Shown: positions 33,901-44,060 of the stretch, one piece after another
How positions within the stretch are numbered: position 1 is the first letter of the stretch
How the letters are laid out: each line of letters opens with the position of its first letter
Source of the DNA: Flectonema sp. DT1601
Taxonomy: Eukaryota > Euglenozoa > Diplonemea > Diplonemida > Diplonemidae
Assembly (NCBI GenBank): GCA_964019425.1
Contig: OZ025853.1
Span: 248,001-312,000, forward strand
DNA length: 64,000 nt
Direction of reading: 5' to 3'
Program-made: the position numbers and the translations under genes
The notes under the pieces: model-generated
What the model was told of the DNA's origin: nothing
The model's input: only the letters and a program-made list of their open reading frames with translations
The model's database searches: none

Positions 33901-36849
33901 GTACCGCAGTCGACAACACTGCAGTCTGTTGACCAGCTTGAGGCTGAATATAATCGGGATGAGATGAGTTCGTAACTGGATATGATGATTTTAAAGCCAA
34001 CCCCTCAGTGCGTATCTGTGGCTTAAACAGACCTGTAAGATGCTGTTGAAAAGCTGTTGTGTTTTGATTGTTGTGCATGTTTGTGTAAGCAACTAACTTA
34101 TGTTGTCTTTGTGGAACTTGATCACTGACCTTACTCCGTAATAAGTCAGGAGCATCCTCACTAACGAAACTGTAATTGTAACGACGTTGAAGAGTTAAAA
34201 TTGCTGTATTTTCCATCGATGCGTCAAAGTTTGGCCAACCTTCCCCATTCGGACCTTCAGATCTGTAAGTTAGAAAAGCGCCTCTTCCTCCCTTACTCAT
34301 CAGAACAAGTTCCGTTTGAACGCAGTTTCCTGTTGGGATCCTTTTGACATCTAATTCGTAGTCAGACATGGTTATTTTCTTTGCTAACACTTCAGTTGGA
34401 AGTTCACTGAATCTCCATGATGCCTTATTCTCAAACACTGTATCATCCTCAACAATTTCTTCTATTGATGCCGTTGTGGCAACTGCCGTGTTTACCGTTT
34501 CAAACTCCTTCCTTCCGAATGATTTTTGTGATTTCTTAACTCTCTTTAAAAGACCTCTATCATCTAATAGTTTACAAGCTTCATAAAAACACTTTGCTCT
34601 GGCTCTAAACTTACTAGGACCATCACCAATAACATGAACAGCCTCCTGCTCAATGTGAAATTCAAGTGATGCAGCGCTTCCTTGATTAACTGACGATACT
34701 TCCTTAACATCTGGTATTGCTGTCCCGTGTGATCTTTGATTAGCCTCACAGAAAGCATAAAGTAATCTTTCTGCGTAGTTTTTCTCTTCCCACCAGTCTT
34801 TTTGCTTTCTGACTTGAGTAGAAACAGGTGGCTTTAATTCTCTGATTGCCTTCATAGTAGCTTCAGATAGATTCATGTTCTCTTCTGCCATATCCTTGTC
34901 TCGAGGTGTTTCGGTGATGACAACGAAATGGCTGTTTAATTTTCGTGCTCTTCCTCTGCATTGTGATAGTCCGACTATTGTTAAATCATTACACATGTAT
35001 CGGATTACAAGGGAGCAGTTAGGGACGTCCATTCCTTCTTCAAGAACAGAGGTACATATTATTACTTTTACAACACCGTCGGAGAAATCTCGTAGCGTGT
35101 GTCCTTTCTTATCGGATTTGCCGCCCATGAAATCTTTAACTTTTAGATGTGAAATTGTTTCTGGTCCGACTCGTTGAAGAAGTGCTCGTAGTCTGTCTCG
35201 CATTGCTGTACATTCATCACGAGTCTGAACGAATATGAGAACGCGCATATCATCACCGACTCTGTCGTTTTCTTCTGACAGAAGTGATAGAATTCTGCGT
35301 TCTTTTGAACCAATTTCTGGTTCAGTTTCTTTGTGAAGTATTTCAATGTCTCGAATAACACGATCGACTTCTCTAAGAGCAGGTTCAGACTCTTGCTGAA
35401 TTAACTGAGAGGTCGCAGCCATCATTGGATTTGAATAAGTTGTAATTTGACTAACTGATTTTAAACTTTCAACTTGTCGTTTCCAATAATCAAATGATCC
35501 CAACACACCAACCGCCTTAGTAGTCTGCGCCATGTTGATGAGTACGTGTAGTAGAGTAGCTAGTTTTTCTACTCCTTCACGGTGTTCCATCTGAGCTACG
35601 TGAACTAGGTATTTAATTGCTTTATTACCATCTGATTCACTTCGTAGAAAGACTTCAGGTGACGTTGAACGCAATTCTTTTAAACAAATGTCTGTCGAGT
35701 CATCACCGTTGTATGTTACGTATCTATTTAAATACTCTACTAAGTCTCTTTGCATTAACTCGTAGGCGTCAACTAACCGAGATTCAGTCACACTGAGCTC
35801 TTCCACAACACTGTTTGAATTTTTTTTTTCGAGTGGGTTTCAGTACTGGAGGGTTAGGCATACGAATACAAAGGAAAAAAGATAACCCATACACTGTTGG
35901 CTTTGCTTGAGCAGCACGTTCCCCCATGGCTCTGATATTGCCTGTCTGCCGAGGTGTTACAACCTGTTTTATTAAATTGTTAATCGCAAAACCCGGGAGG
36001 GGGGAAAATTAAATTCGGAAGAATCATTTTTTTTTTAGAATAATGAATAAAACATACTACTGCATGCATTGTGTCGCAGAGTTTAGTTAATTCACCCTCA
36101 AGGTCTCGTACCTTGCGAACTGGTGTTGCCGTGAGTCCCATAATCTGAGGACGGGTATCAGGATCAGCACGACAATAAAATAAATCCATTATATTAACTC
36201 CCTTTGACCTTCCTACTACGTTGTGAACCTCATCATACACAACAAATGAGAAGGTCGATATTGATAAGTTCCCTGACTCGAGTGCTGTTACGAAATGAGC
36301 GTCAATCGTGAAGACGTAGTCAAAGTTTTTTATAATATCATCGCGGAGGAGAACTTCTGCATGGTCTCTAGAGATATATTGAGTTCTCCCACTTGCATCA
36401 TTTATTAGAGACAAGTGTTTTTCGTATTGAAGTTTACAAAGAGCGTTGGTATGAAATAACAACACGACTGGTTTTTGAGTCTGAACCCTAACAGACTCAG
36501 CAGTTGCTAATGCGATCATAGTTTTCCCGGTACCAGTTGGCATCACTACAATAGTATTCCTGTCTCTTGCTTGATCAAAAACTTCCTGTTGGTATCCCCT
36601 GAGTTTTCCTAGTAAGATATCAAGAAGTGTTGCTGGCGGTTGTTTATTATCTGATTCTCCATAAACTTTCTCACCTTGTATAGATTGATAGCAAACTACC
36701 TGCTGTTCAACAACAGGATTATTTGTATTAAAATATTGTTGGACATCACCAGTGACTGGCTGAAACGATTGCTGTTGTAATTGACTGACATCCGACATTT
36801 GAGGTGGGTATGAAACACCTCCGACCAGGGAACCCGTCACATTGTTCAT
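30743..36849 (-). CDS. Dicer/RIG-I-type helicase with a giant Gln-rich tail (3 exons)
   Basis: Exons 36849-36061, 35963-35893 and 35810-30743 (GT-AG, phases 0 and 2) give 1,975 residues. The acceptor AACACAACAG lies 11 bases before the ATG. The helicase core has P-loop MPTGTGKT (103-110), DEVH (206-209), LTATP (239-243) and motif VI SQCRGRAR (about 569-576). The GRAR form is typical of the Dicer, RIG-I and FANCM group. The 71-base middle exon encodes TPRQTGNIRAMGERAAQAKP. A dsRNA-binding-like or DUF283-like segment follows (about 650-705). From about 930 to 1940 the protein is mostly glutamine, ending in a run of about 18 Q and then about 18 P. No PAZ or RNase III domain is present. Family knowledge suggests dsRNA-stimulated ATPase activity; a role in RNA silencing or antiviral sensing is inference. 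Confidence 0.88.
30799..30950 (-). repeat. Polyproline and CAG/polyglutamine codon repeats
   Basis: On the minus strand, about 16 uninterrupted CAG codons (30902-30949) are followed downstream by about 18 CCA/CCC/CCT proline codons (30799-30848). The order, polyQ then polyP, resembles huntingtin exon 1. Pure CAG runs are unstable, so length probably varies between individuals. Confidence 0.9.
31240..32330 (-). repeat. Coding minisatellite of Gln-rich units
   Basis: Within the helicase tail, units such as QLQPEQQLQRPQQQQ and LPPQQ recur many times. A longer block containing LQAEQQFQRPQQLQQPQ appears twice (near 31300-31380 and 31620-31710). DNA copies are near-identical, indicating recent internal duplication. 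The antisense strand gives a long Ala/Val open frame, which is an artefact. Confidence 0.85.
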
Positions 36850-37450
36850 TTTTGGGTACCCTGTTGTGTTAAAATAATTAGATTAACATAGACCACAAGA
36901 TGGCTGACTTATTACAATCTAAATATCGAACGTGTAACAACTGTTGTGATGAATATGTGTTAGTTAATATCTTCAATCAAGTTACTATCATACAATGCAT
37001 GTCGGTTTTTCTTCTTTTTTTTTTTTTTTATATATAAAAAAGACTTTTTTATCGCATTGTAATTTCAGTGAAATTGCTTCGAAAATCCTGCACGTAAGGG
37101 TGAGCGGGGGGGGCTTGTACAATCCAAGTGATATAATAAAAAAATATTAAAAAAAAAAGGGATAAAATACAATTTGACAAAATCAGTGCTACGAACTTAT
37201 CTCAAAGAACGTTTACACAGAATTAATAATCAGCACTGGCTAATTGAGCTGAAACAATGTACGAAATATGACGGGAGGGGAGAACCAACAAACAACTCGA
37301 CAAATCAAAGGTCACGCACTGCTACATGTCAACGTTGTTTGGGATACTTCGAGGGTTGTTAAATATTTAAAAATCAGATACAAAATAACTATGCTAATTA
37401 ACCAACCCACAGCTAATAGGGTTGATAGTCTTATCAAAATAGATTTCATT

Positions 37451-37488
<38 letters not shown>

Positions 37489-37778
37489 AAGATAAGTTCC
37501 TCCAAACTTCAATTGAAGTTGCTTTGTGTTGTTGGTGTTGTTTCCTCCAGACTCTCATGTGGGATCGGGGTACCTTGTGATAATTAAGGGCATGATGATT
37601 GAAAGAAGAAAAAAAGGAAAAAAAGCAAAGCAAGTATCAGAAACAGAATACAAAAAGAATAACAAATAGAGAAGAAAAAAAAAAGAAAACTGACTGCCAG
37701 CCGCAGTGCTAACACCAAGTTTTAGTCTGTAGATTGTTTTCAAAAAAACAAAAAAAAAGGGAAATGAAAGGAAACCCC
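36850..37778. other. Spacer of about 930 bases upstream of the helicase
   Basis: It contains the helicase acceptor and homopolymers at 37015-37030 and 37459-37484, plus a G run at 37106-37113. No gene supported. The low-complexity Lys/Phe frames here are translations of the runs. Confidence 0.5.
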
Positions 37779-37868
37779 GCTGCAGGTTCACCTACAGCAA
37801 CCTTTTGTTACGACTTTTGCTTCCTCTAGCTGAGAAATATTGCTGGGATTCGAAACTCTCTAAGCGGT
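37779..37868 (-). pseudogene. SSU rRNA 3'-end fragment, second copy
   Basis: Read on the minus strand, it contains TTTCGAATCCCAGCAATATT, TCTCAGCTAGAGGAAGCAAA, AGTCGTAACAA and TTGCTGTAGGTGAACCTGCA. It matches 26493-26572 closely, with a small change after GTAACAA. It stops before the GGATCATTA end. The upstream sequence diverges from the first copy. It is a displaced, incomplete piece. Confidence 0.85.
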
Positions 37869-38034
37869 TGCCCGCAGAGAGCTCTCCCCTTCTACAAAAA
37901 TAGTTTCCAAAATCTCCAAAAATCATCCCAAATTTTTTCAGCCACTCAGAATCACCTTCAATGCGGAAAATAATTCGAGCTCTGGTGATCTGAGGGTATG
38001 ACCCGCTGCTTTATGACCTTTATTAAAGTAAAGG
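37869..38034. other. Short spacer after the rRNA fragment
   Basis: About 165 bases between the rRNA fragment and the FYVE stop. Nothing recognised. Confidence 0.4.
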
Positions 38035-39480
38035 CTAAAAATCATCCATAATTCCTGAACCTGAACCTGGAAAGTCTAAAATACTCCTGGGTTCGGGAGC
38101 ACTACCCTGGAGGTTTAAACCGTCGTTTTTAATACGACCAGAGATATTGTTGACTGTCACGACTGCGTCTGATGTTGGAAGGTATTTCTGAATCTCATCC
38201 GAGTGTTTGTGAAGTGAAGACAACAGTGAAAGACGAAAGGTTCGAGACTCTTTAACCTCACGTGTTGTTGAAGGTGATGATAAAATAGTGAGAGCAGTAC
38301 ACCAATCACATTGCCGTTCTTTTGTTTTCTTTGAACGAGTTCTGCTGCAGCTATCACAACAACTTCGATAACAACTTCTACAATGATGTTGACGATTAAA
38401 GAATGTAAACGGAGCTAAACAAAGCATACACGAAACCATTTTATGTGATCCCTTAGAAAAAGCTTTTTTTCTTTCTTTTAATTCCATGTCATCACTCTCT
38501 TTACCCTGCATTATAAGATCTGAAACACTGCTGCGATCTTTGTTTCTGGCACGTTCCGCGGTACGTAATTGTGCGATTTCTTCTTCTAGGACAGATAGTT
38601 TTCCAATCTTCTTTTCTTCTTCATCAGTAAGAGCCTTTGCTCTTGTTAAGCTTTGCTTTTGTGCTGCCATTGAAGCTTCCATGACGTGAAGTTGTTGAAT
38701 TACTTTTTGCTTTTCATTAGACATCGTGATCATATCCTCTTGGTGTTTTTTTTTTAATAATTTTACATCCGTTGAAGTGACGCCTAACAGATCACCACCC
38801 ATAAGAGAACCAGGTCTTGTTCGTCCTAAAAAGGGACTATCAGGTCTAGGAGACTCACTCAACATAGATTCACTAAAAGGGCTTGATGCCACTGGAACGC
38901 GGCTGACTGTTGGAGATCTGCCGGTTTCTAAATTCATACGGATGGAACCAGTGCTTATTTGATGGCAGTCACTTACTTTTCTTAACACTTCTGGTTTATG
39001 ATGATCGGCAATACCAACTTGAACCAATACTTCTTCTAGTTGTTCTCTCGTACGGGATGTTAGTTCCTGTAAGTCTCCGTAGTTAGCTTTCGTAAACTTG
39101 TAGTAGTATTTCTGTCCTAATTCTGGTCCAAGTAATTTAAATAGAGGTTCTTCTCTGTCAATTGCGGCGCTGCTTGCACACTGAAGGCAGACTCGTGTAA
39201 GTTTTCCGTTTTTTTTCCCTTTTTCTTTCATTAAGAATTCCTTATTTTTCGTACAAGAATCGCAAAAAACTTCACCGCAAGACCTGCAATGATGTTTTTG
39301 TTTTATTCTGAAATTTTTAAATGACATCCCACATCCGCGACATTCCTTAGCGTCTTTGTCTTTTACCCACTCCTTCTTACTCAGGGCATACCCTGCAGGG
39401 TTGTATGAATCAGCTCTGTCCCTTCCGAGACTGAAAGCCATAGAGTCTGACGCATCCCTGTTAAGAAGATCAAACGACAT
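38035..39480 (-). CDS. Protein with two FYVE-type zinc fingers and a coiled coil
   Basis: 481 residues from ATG at 39480, with the acceptor GAAATTTCAG about 28 bases upstream. The first FYVE finger (about 40-103) has CRGCGMSF, KHHCRSCGEVFC, CDSC and the final CLQC. A second, FYVE-like finger (about 346-397) has CMLCLAPF, RQHHCRSCYRSCC and CDWC. Between them lie an unassigned segment and a coiled coil (about 230-310). FYVE fingers of the (R/K)HHCR type bind phosphatidylinositol 3-phosphate on endosomes. The first finger keeps a QKHHCR form and the second RQHHCR, so both could bind lipid. The C-terminal tail is Gly/Asp-rich. A role in endosomal tethering is likely by family. Confidence 0.88.
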   Translation of the reverse strand: MSFDLLNRDASDSMAFSLGRDRADSYNPAGYALSKKEWVKDKDAKECRGCGMSFKNFRIKQKHHCRSCGEVFCDSCTKNKEFLMKEKGKKNGKLTRVCLQCASSAAIDREEPLFKLLGPELGQKYYYKFTKANYGDLQELTSRTREQLEEVLVQVGIADHHKPEVLRKVSDCHQISTGSIRMNLETGRSPTVSRVPVASSPFSESMLSESPRPDSPFLGRTRPGSLMGGDLLGVTSTDVKLLKKKHQEDMITMSNEKQKVIQQLHVMEASMAAQKQSLTRAKALTDEEEKKIGKLSVLEEEIAQLRTAERARNKDRSSVSDLIMQGKESDDMELKERKKAFSKGSHKMVSCMLCLAPFTFFNRQHHCRSCYRSCCDSCSRTRSKKTKERQCDWCTALTILSSPSTTREVKESRTFRLSLLSSLHKHSDEIQKYLPTSDAVVTVNNISGRIKNDGLNLQGSAPEPRSILDFPGSGSGIMDDF

Positions 39481-40049
39481 TTTTTTTTTTCTTTTTTTTT
39501 CTCCCCCTGAAATTTACGTAAAAATAAGAAATAAAAAAAACAGTATTCTATTATCTCATTATCAAACTGGGATTTTTTTTTTTTTTTTTTTTTTTAATTC
39601 AAAAGTCTAGCAGTCACATTAATATGATTACCTCTTGCCTATTTTAAAAGAAAGGGAATAATTTGATACTGCATTTTAAAGCTCAAAAAGGAACAACAAT
39701 TTCTCCGATAATCTTGACTGTCAGCGGCAGCGTAGTAAATGACTGCAAATAAATAAATAATACCACTTGGAGGCCACGTGAACATAGTTGAGCGCCACTT
39801 GCCTATGTTACCGTAACAGCTTTTTAAAACTCATGAGTACTTAATTAATACATTATATTGTCTTGAAAGGGGGGATGAAAATACGCAATTACACAATTTA
39901 AAAATAAATAAGAAAACAGGTAAGCGACTAATAATATAATTATATATACTGCTACAGGAGATCAGTTGCCGAACTATTCCTGAAAAGGAGAGTTGCCTCT
40001 GAAATACGATGGAGTGTAAAGCCTCTCGCGTACTATAAATTAACCAGAT
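39481..40049. other. Spacer of about 570 bases
   Basis: Contains A/T homopolymers (39481-39500, 39572-39595) and the 18-base block TAATTTGATACTGCATTT (39659-39676) shared with 21509-21526. No gene seen. Confidence 0.45.
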
Positions 40050-42359
40050 TTATTCAGGTTTGCATAAGACGTCTTCTCGCAGGTCTTCAAATATTTCTTT
40101 TACTTCTTCGATGTGGTCGTGAAGTTTGAGTTTTTTCATCGCATTTTCTAATATTAAAATATATTTATCAAAATGGGAATCATCAAGGCCGCATTTGACG
40201 GCATTCATGTGGACTGGCCGTAATGACTTTCCATAATACTCTTCGGTACCTCCAAACAGGTATGTTAGATGTTCTCGTTGAGACTTTCTGATTTTCGTAG
40301 TGTTGATTGTTTCAGATTCAAAGAAGATGCTAAGCTGTGGATCTGCAAGTACATCATCATATAGATTGTCAACAATTTCAGCAACAATTTTGGCTCCACC
40401 GATTTTAAAAAATAAACAATCTTCTCCTCCCGGAACGTATATTTCACTTCCGTAGTCGTACAAGAGTTCTTTGAACGAGTCCCTGTCAACGGGTGCGACG
40501 CCTTCTCCTTGAAGGGAGGCTTCCACGTGGAGCATAAAGGCTTCAAAATGTGACTTTTGAATCTGAAGAGACTCGTGTACACTAGTCATTGATCTATCGT
40601 TCAGTAACTTGCCTGAGGATGTAAATTTACCTGAGATTTGACTAAAGAATTCTTCAAGTTTTTGCTTGAAGTGTTTTTCATTTAATTTTTCAAAAAATTG
40701 TTTAACGTGAACATCAGTTGTTAATTTTTGAAATAAACTTTCCACGACGCATTTCATATTTATTCTTTTCCACAGAGGACGATCCACAACATCATCTCGA
40801 ACTGAATTTACTTCAAAGTCAGCTTCGGCTGCCAGTTCTTTTGAAACTCCCAACTCCAAGAGTGATTCCGACAGAAGCTCAAGTACAACGTTAAAATCTT
40901 TATCCTTAATACCTAAACCTATGTGAGCTTGTTTTATATTTCTTCCAGAATAGGGTTGCGAACCACCAAAAGCAGATGTTAAAAAACTCTTTTGCATTTG
41001 AACGAGGAATGACACTTCAGAGTTTGCGAAGAAAGATGAGGACCGATCATCGACAATAAGTTTTTTGTAAAGTAAGTTCACAGCCTTTGAGACTACTGTT
41101 TCTCCTCCAATACGAGAGTAGAGACTTTCTGGATTTGTGACTATTGAACTACTCCTTGCTGGTATGCTTCCGTCGTCTTTGGAGTTTGATTCTCGTTTTG
41201 TTGGAGCATCTGTGGGCTTGTCCACTTCTGATAGACGCTTGTCGGTGGTAACATTACTGTTTTCTTTATTACTTTTGTTGATAGCTTCCTCATCTTGTTT
41301 TTGATTTTGATCTTTTGATGAGTTCTCCGTCTCAGATGGTTGTTTCGTTCCAACAATATCTGAACGAACTGAGTCAGCAATGTTTTTTACTTTTTCAACA
41401 TGCGAATCCGACACACCAAGTTCTTTTAGACTTTCACCCAACAATAATAAAAATACATCAAAATCAGAATCCACTATCCCTAATTTACTATGAGTTAACA
41501 TCATTGAACCACCAGAATAATTGTTAGGACCTCCTAAAGCAAATGTTAAGAAAGATTGCTGCATTAATTGTAGTGAAGACATCTTAATATCAATAAAAAA
41601 ACGTTTCACCTGATCATTGGATGTCAATTTGTTATAAAAGAGAGGGATGGCACGGGATAACGTATCAGCACCACCGATGGATTCAAAAAGAGTTTTCGGT
41701 TTCTCTGGTAGGTTCTCAGTGGTTGATTTAGTAACTGGTGTATTGCCATTAACTGCTTGTTCTGTTGATTGTCTCACATCAGTAGAAGGAATTGATGGCG
41801 GAGGTTTAGACGCAAAAGCTATATCTTTCCCCATACGCTCAGCAACTGCAGTGGCTTCGTCTGCAATTTCTGGTGCAACCCCCGAAGTCAACAACGCCTT
41901 ACGTAATAGTTGAATAACAACATTGAAGTCATCGCCACTGATTTCTAAGTCTTTATGAACATCTCTGAGTGACTTACCCTCGTACTTGGCTGGTCCACAG
42001 AATGCAAATGATAAGAATGCGTTTTGCATTTTACGAAGTTGCAAAATATCAACATTCACAAAATGTTTACCAACAGTTGGATTTGATATTAAATTTTCAC
42101 AAAAAGTATCAATCGCTCCGTCGATGACTTGTTCTCCTCCAATCCTAACGTAGAGTGGTTCATTCTCTGGTTTTGTAACAGCTGGTGGTGTAACATCATT
42201 CTGTCGTATTGCTCTTTCCGCACTGCGCGCTGTGAAGTGTGACCCGAGAAACGCCAACGGGTCATCAGGTGATTCTAAAAAAAGCTTTTTCAACGCAGCG
42301 TCAATCTCCCCAACAAGGTTCTGCTCTTTGAGATAAGCTAATTTAGCTGTGACCTCCAT
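40050..42359 (-). CDS. RIIa-like docking segment fused to five truncated globins
   Basis: 769 residues from ATG at 42359. The pyrimidine-rich acceptor TTCTATCTTCCTAAAG is about 14 bases upstream, so the 31 hydrophobic in-frame codons before it are probably not coding. Residues about 6-42 resemble an RIIa/DPY-30 dimerisation-docking helix pair (YLKEQNLVGEIDAALKKLF, then SPDDPLAFLGSHF). Five group-I-type truncated globins follow at about 69-183, 224-337, 412-527, 528-640 and 649-766. Each has a candidate proximal haem histidine: H135, H290, H479, H595 and H717. Domain 4 is the most diverged, lacking the GGP/YxG turn. Truncated globins bind O2 or NO. RIIa segments dock to A-kinase-anchor or radial-spoke-type helices, often in flagella, so a tethered haem sensor or NO scavenger is plausible. 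Confidence 0.88.
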   Translation of the reverse strand: MEVTAKLAYLKEQNLVGEIDAALKKLFLESPDDPLAFLGSHFTARSAERAIRQNDVTPPAVTKPENEPLYVRIGGEQVIDGAIDTFCENLISNPTVGKHFVNVDILQLRKMQNAFLSFAFCGPAKYEGKSLRDVHKDLEISGDDFNVVIQLLRKALLTSGVAPEIADEATAVAERMGKDIAFASKPPPSIPSTDVRQSTEQAVNGNTPVTKSTTENLPEKPKTLFESIGGADTLSRAIPLFYNKLTSNDQVKRFFIDIKMSSLQLMQQSFLTFALGGPNNYSGGSMMLTHSKLGIVDSDFDVFLLLLGESLKELGVSDSHVEKVKNIADSVRSDIVGTKQPSETENSSKDQNQKQDEEAINKSNKENSNVTTDKRLSEVDKPTDAPTKRESNSKDDGSIPARSSSIVTNPESLYSRIGGETVVSKAVNLLYKKLIVDDRSSSFFANSEVSFLVQMQKSFLTSAFGGSQPYSGRNIKQAHIGLGIKDKDFNVVLELLSESLLELGVSKELAAEADFEVNSVRDDVVDRPLWKRINMKCVVESLFQKLTTDVHVKQFFEKLNEKHFKQKLEEFFSQISGKFTSSGKLLNDRSMTSVHESLQIQKSHFEAFMLHVEASLQGEGVAPVDRDSFKELLYDYGSEIYVPGGEDCLFFKIGGAKIVAEIVDNLYDDVLADPQLSIFFESETINTTKIRKSQREHLTYLFGGTEEYYGKSLRPVHMNAVKCGLDDSHFDKYILILENAMKKLKLHDHIEEVKEIFEDLREDVLCKPE

Positions 42360-42751
42360 GTGTGTAAAAAAGGCTTTAGGAAGATAGAACAAAATGAAAT
42401 ACAAAATCGAAAACAATAACCTGGTCGATTTTACAAGTAGGTAAAACACCACAAGACCGAGAGTAATAGATTAAAGTCGATAACAATACCCTTTTTTTTT
42501 TTTTTTTTTTTTTCCCGCATCTCGAAGATACTGTTTTACAAGACAGCGTAACATTAACACCCATACTTTTAATGGCTTGTATTCGGTTGTCTTAAAAACG
42601 TTGTCTCACAAATAAAACAAAAGTATGTGTGAGGTGCTGCTTTTTTTTTTTTTTTTTTTTTTCTAAATACTCGGTAGTGATGTGCTAATCGCACACTTCA
42701 TCTTGGACATTGTTTTCCTAATTATCAAAATGCTGAACAATTGGTTCCTCA

Positions 42752-42782
<31 letters not shown>

Positions 42783-43699
42783 CTATTCTCCTTCGATGGA
42801 TTTTTCATCCCATAAACTGGAAGACCGTACCGTAACCTAAAGTGACAGAGCAATAATATAAAAGTAAAGGACAGAGAGAGTGATTCAGGTCACACAGGCC
42901 AGCTGCTGATTGAAAGGCTTTAGTCGCATCAAGAATACAGTTCAGACTACTACTCACATACACAGATAATAATAGATATCACTGGTCGATTTACTGCTTG
43001 CTGGTAGTCTTTTCGATACCTGACCTGACAGCAGCCGTTTCATCTAAACTTCCTTAAACGCAAATCACTGAGGCTCTTTGGTTGCCTTCTCGATTCTACG
43101 TTGGGAAAAAAAAAAAAAAAAAAAAAAAACAGATAGCGACATACAACAAAAAAGATAAAATAAATAAGGTACTTTCGGTAAAAACCAAGAAAATAACTGA
43201 ACTAAAAAAAAATAACAAACACGCCCCAGACAGTTTTTTTTTCCTCTCAAGGATGAGTGCCAATCCAAATTTTTTTTATTTTTTTTACCACAAAAGTAAT
43301 GGGGTCTATTTTTTTTTCTAGTTTTTGTACAAAGCTATTGGTTTCGAAAACCTTCAGGGATTTCCCTAAATTTAGGCTAAAAAAGAAAAAAATATATAAA
43401 AAACAAGGGAAAACGCCTAATTCCACAAAAATAGTTTGCGGAATATAAAAACAGTAAGTGACAGAAGCTTCACCAACCCGTTACGTCGTTTAATTCGAAC
43501 AATCAAGTCGATACGAACCACTGCGACACGGGAATCTAACCAACTGAAATCTACACACAGGCACTAGAAAGCCAAACACACAAATAAATTCTACGAGAGC
43601 TACTGTACAACTTTGTACCAATGAGATTCAAAAAAAAGTTGAATAAAAAAAAACAGATAAGAAACGGAAAAAAGAACCGGAAGTCAGAAGGAGGAAGGA
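42360..43699. other. 1.3-kb spacer with homopolymers
   Basis: It holds the penta-globin acceptor, T runs at 42491-42513, 42641-42662 and 42752-42775, and an A run at 43106-43129. No gene supported. Confidence 0.5.
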
Positions 43700-44050
43700 C
43701 GTAGTAATAACTCATAATCAGAGGGGTCGTACGTACTCCCGCGTTCGAGGTGACATTCTTAGATCGTGGGTAGACGAACTTCTGCGAAAGCATTCGACAA
43801 GAATGTCTTCATTAATCAAGAACGAGAGTGTGGGGATCGAAGATGATCAGATACCGTCGTAGTCCACTACTGTAAACGATGCCGTCTCAGTATCGAGAGA
43901 GATGCACATTTGGCTTATTTAAAGGAATTGACGGAATGACACCACCAGGCGTGGAGTATGCGGCTTGGGTTGACTCAACACGGGGAATTTTACTACGTCA
44001 GGACAATGAAAGGATTGAGAGCTCTTTCTCAATCCATTGTACCGGTAGTA
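43700..44050 (+). pseudogene. SSU rRNA central/3'-major fragment
   Basis: Conserved SSU blocks occur in the correct order: GAGGTGACATTCTTAGATCG, AGACGAACTTCTGCGAAAGC, TCATTAATCAAGAACGAGAG, GATCAGATACCGTCGTAGTC, AAAGGAATTGACGGAATGAC, ACCACCAGGCGTGGAGTATG and TTGACTCAACACGGGGAATT. The stretch between GATGCCG and TTTAAAGG is far shorter than usual, so an internal piece is missing. Homology fades after TCTTTCTCAATCC. No complete rRNA gene surrounds it. The blocks AGTGTGGGGATCGAAGATG and GTAGTCCACTACTGTAAACG look euglenozoan. Its end lies about 10 bases from the stop of the adjacent minus-strand gene. Confidence 0.88.
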
Positions 44051-44060
44051 GTAATTGTTA

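Noticed and set aside
35807-36060. Non-canonical intron in the helicase
   Set aside because: A direct join of the two long open frames gave no in-phase GT-AG pair. A 71-base middle exon (35963-35893) resolves it with two canonical introns.
37106-37125. G run followed by TTGTAC resembling the start of the first rRNA fragment
   Set aside because: Only a few bases agree and the strand is opposite to the nearby rRNA piece; probably coincidence.
43020-43045. CAGCAGCCG as an SSU 530-loop fragment
   Set aside because: Match is too short and the flanking conserved GCGGTAA is missing.
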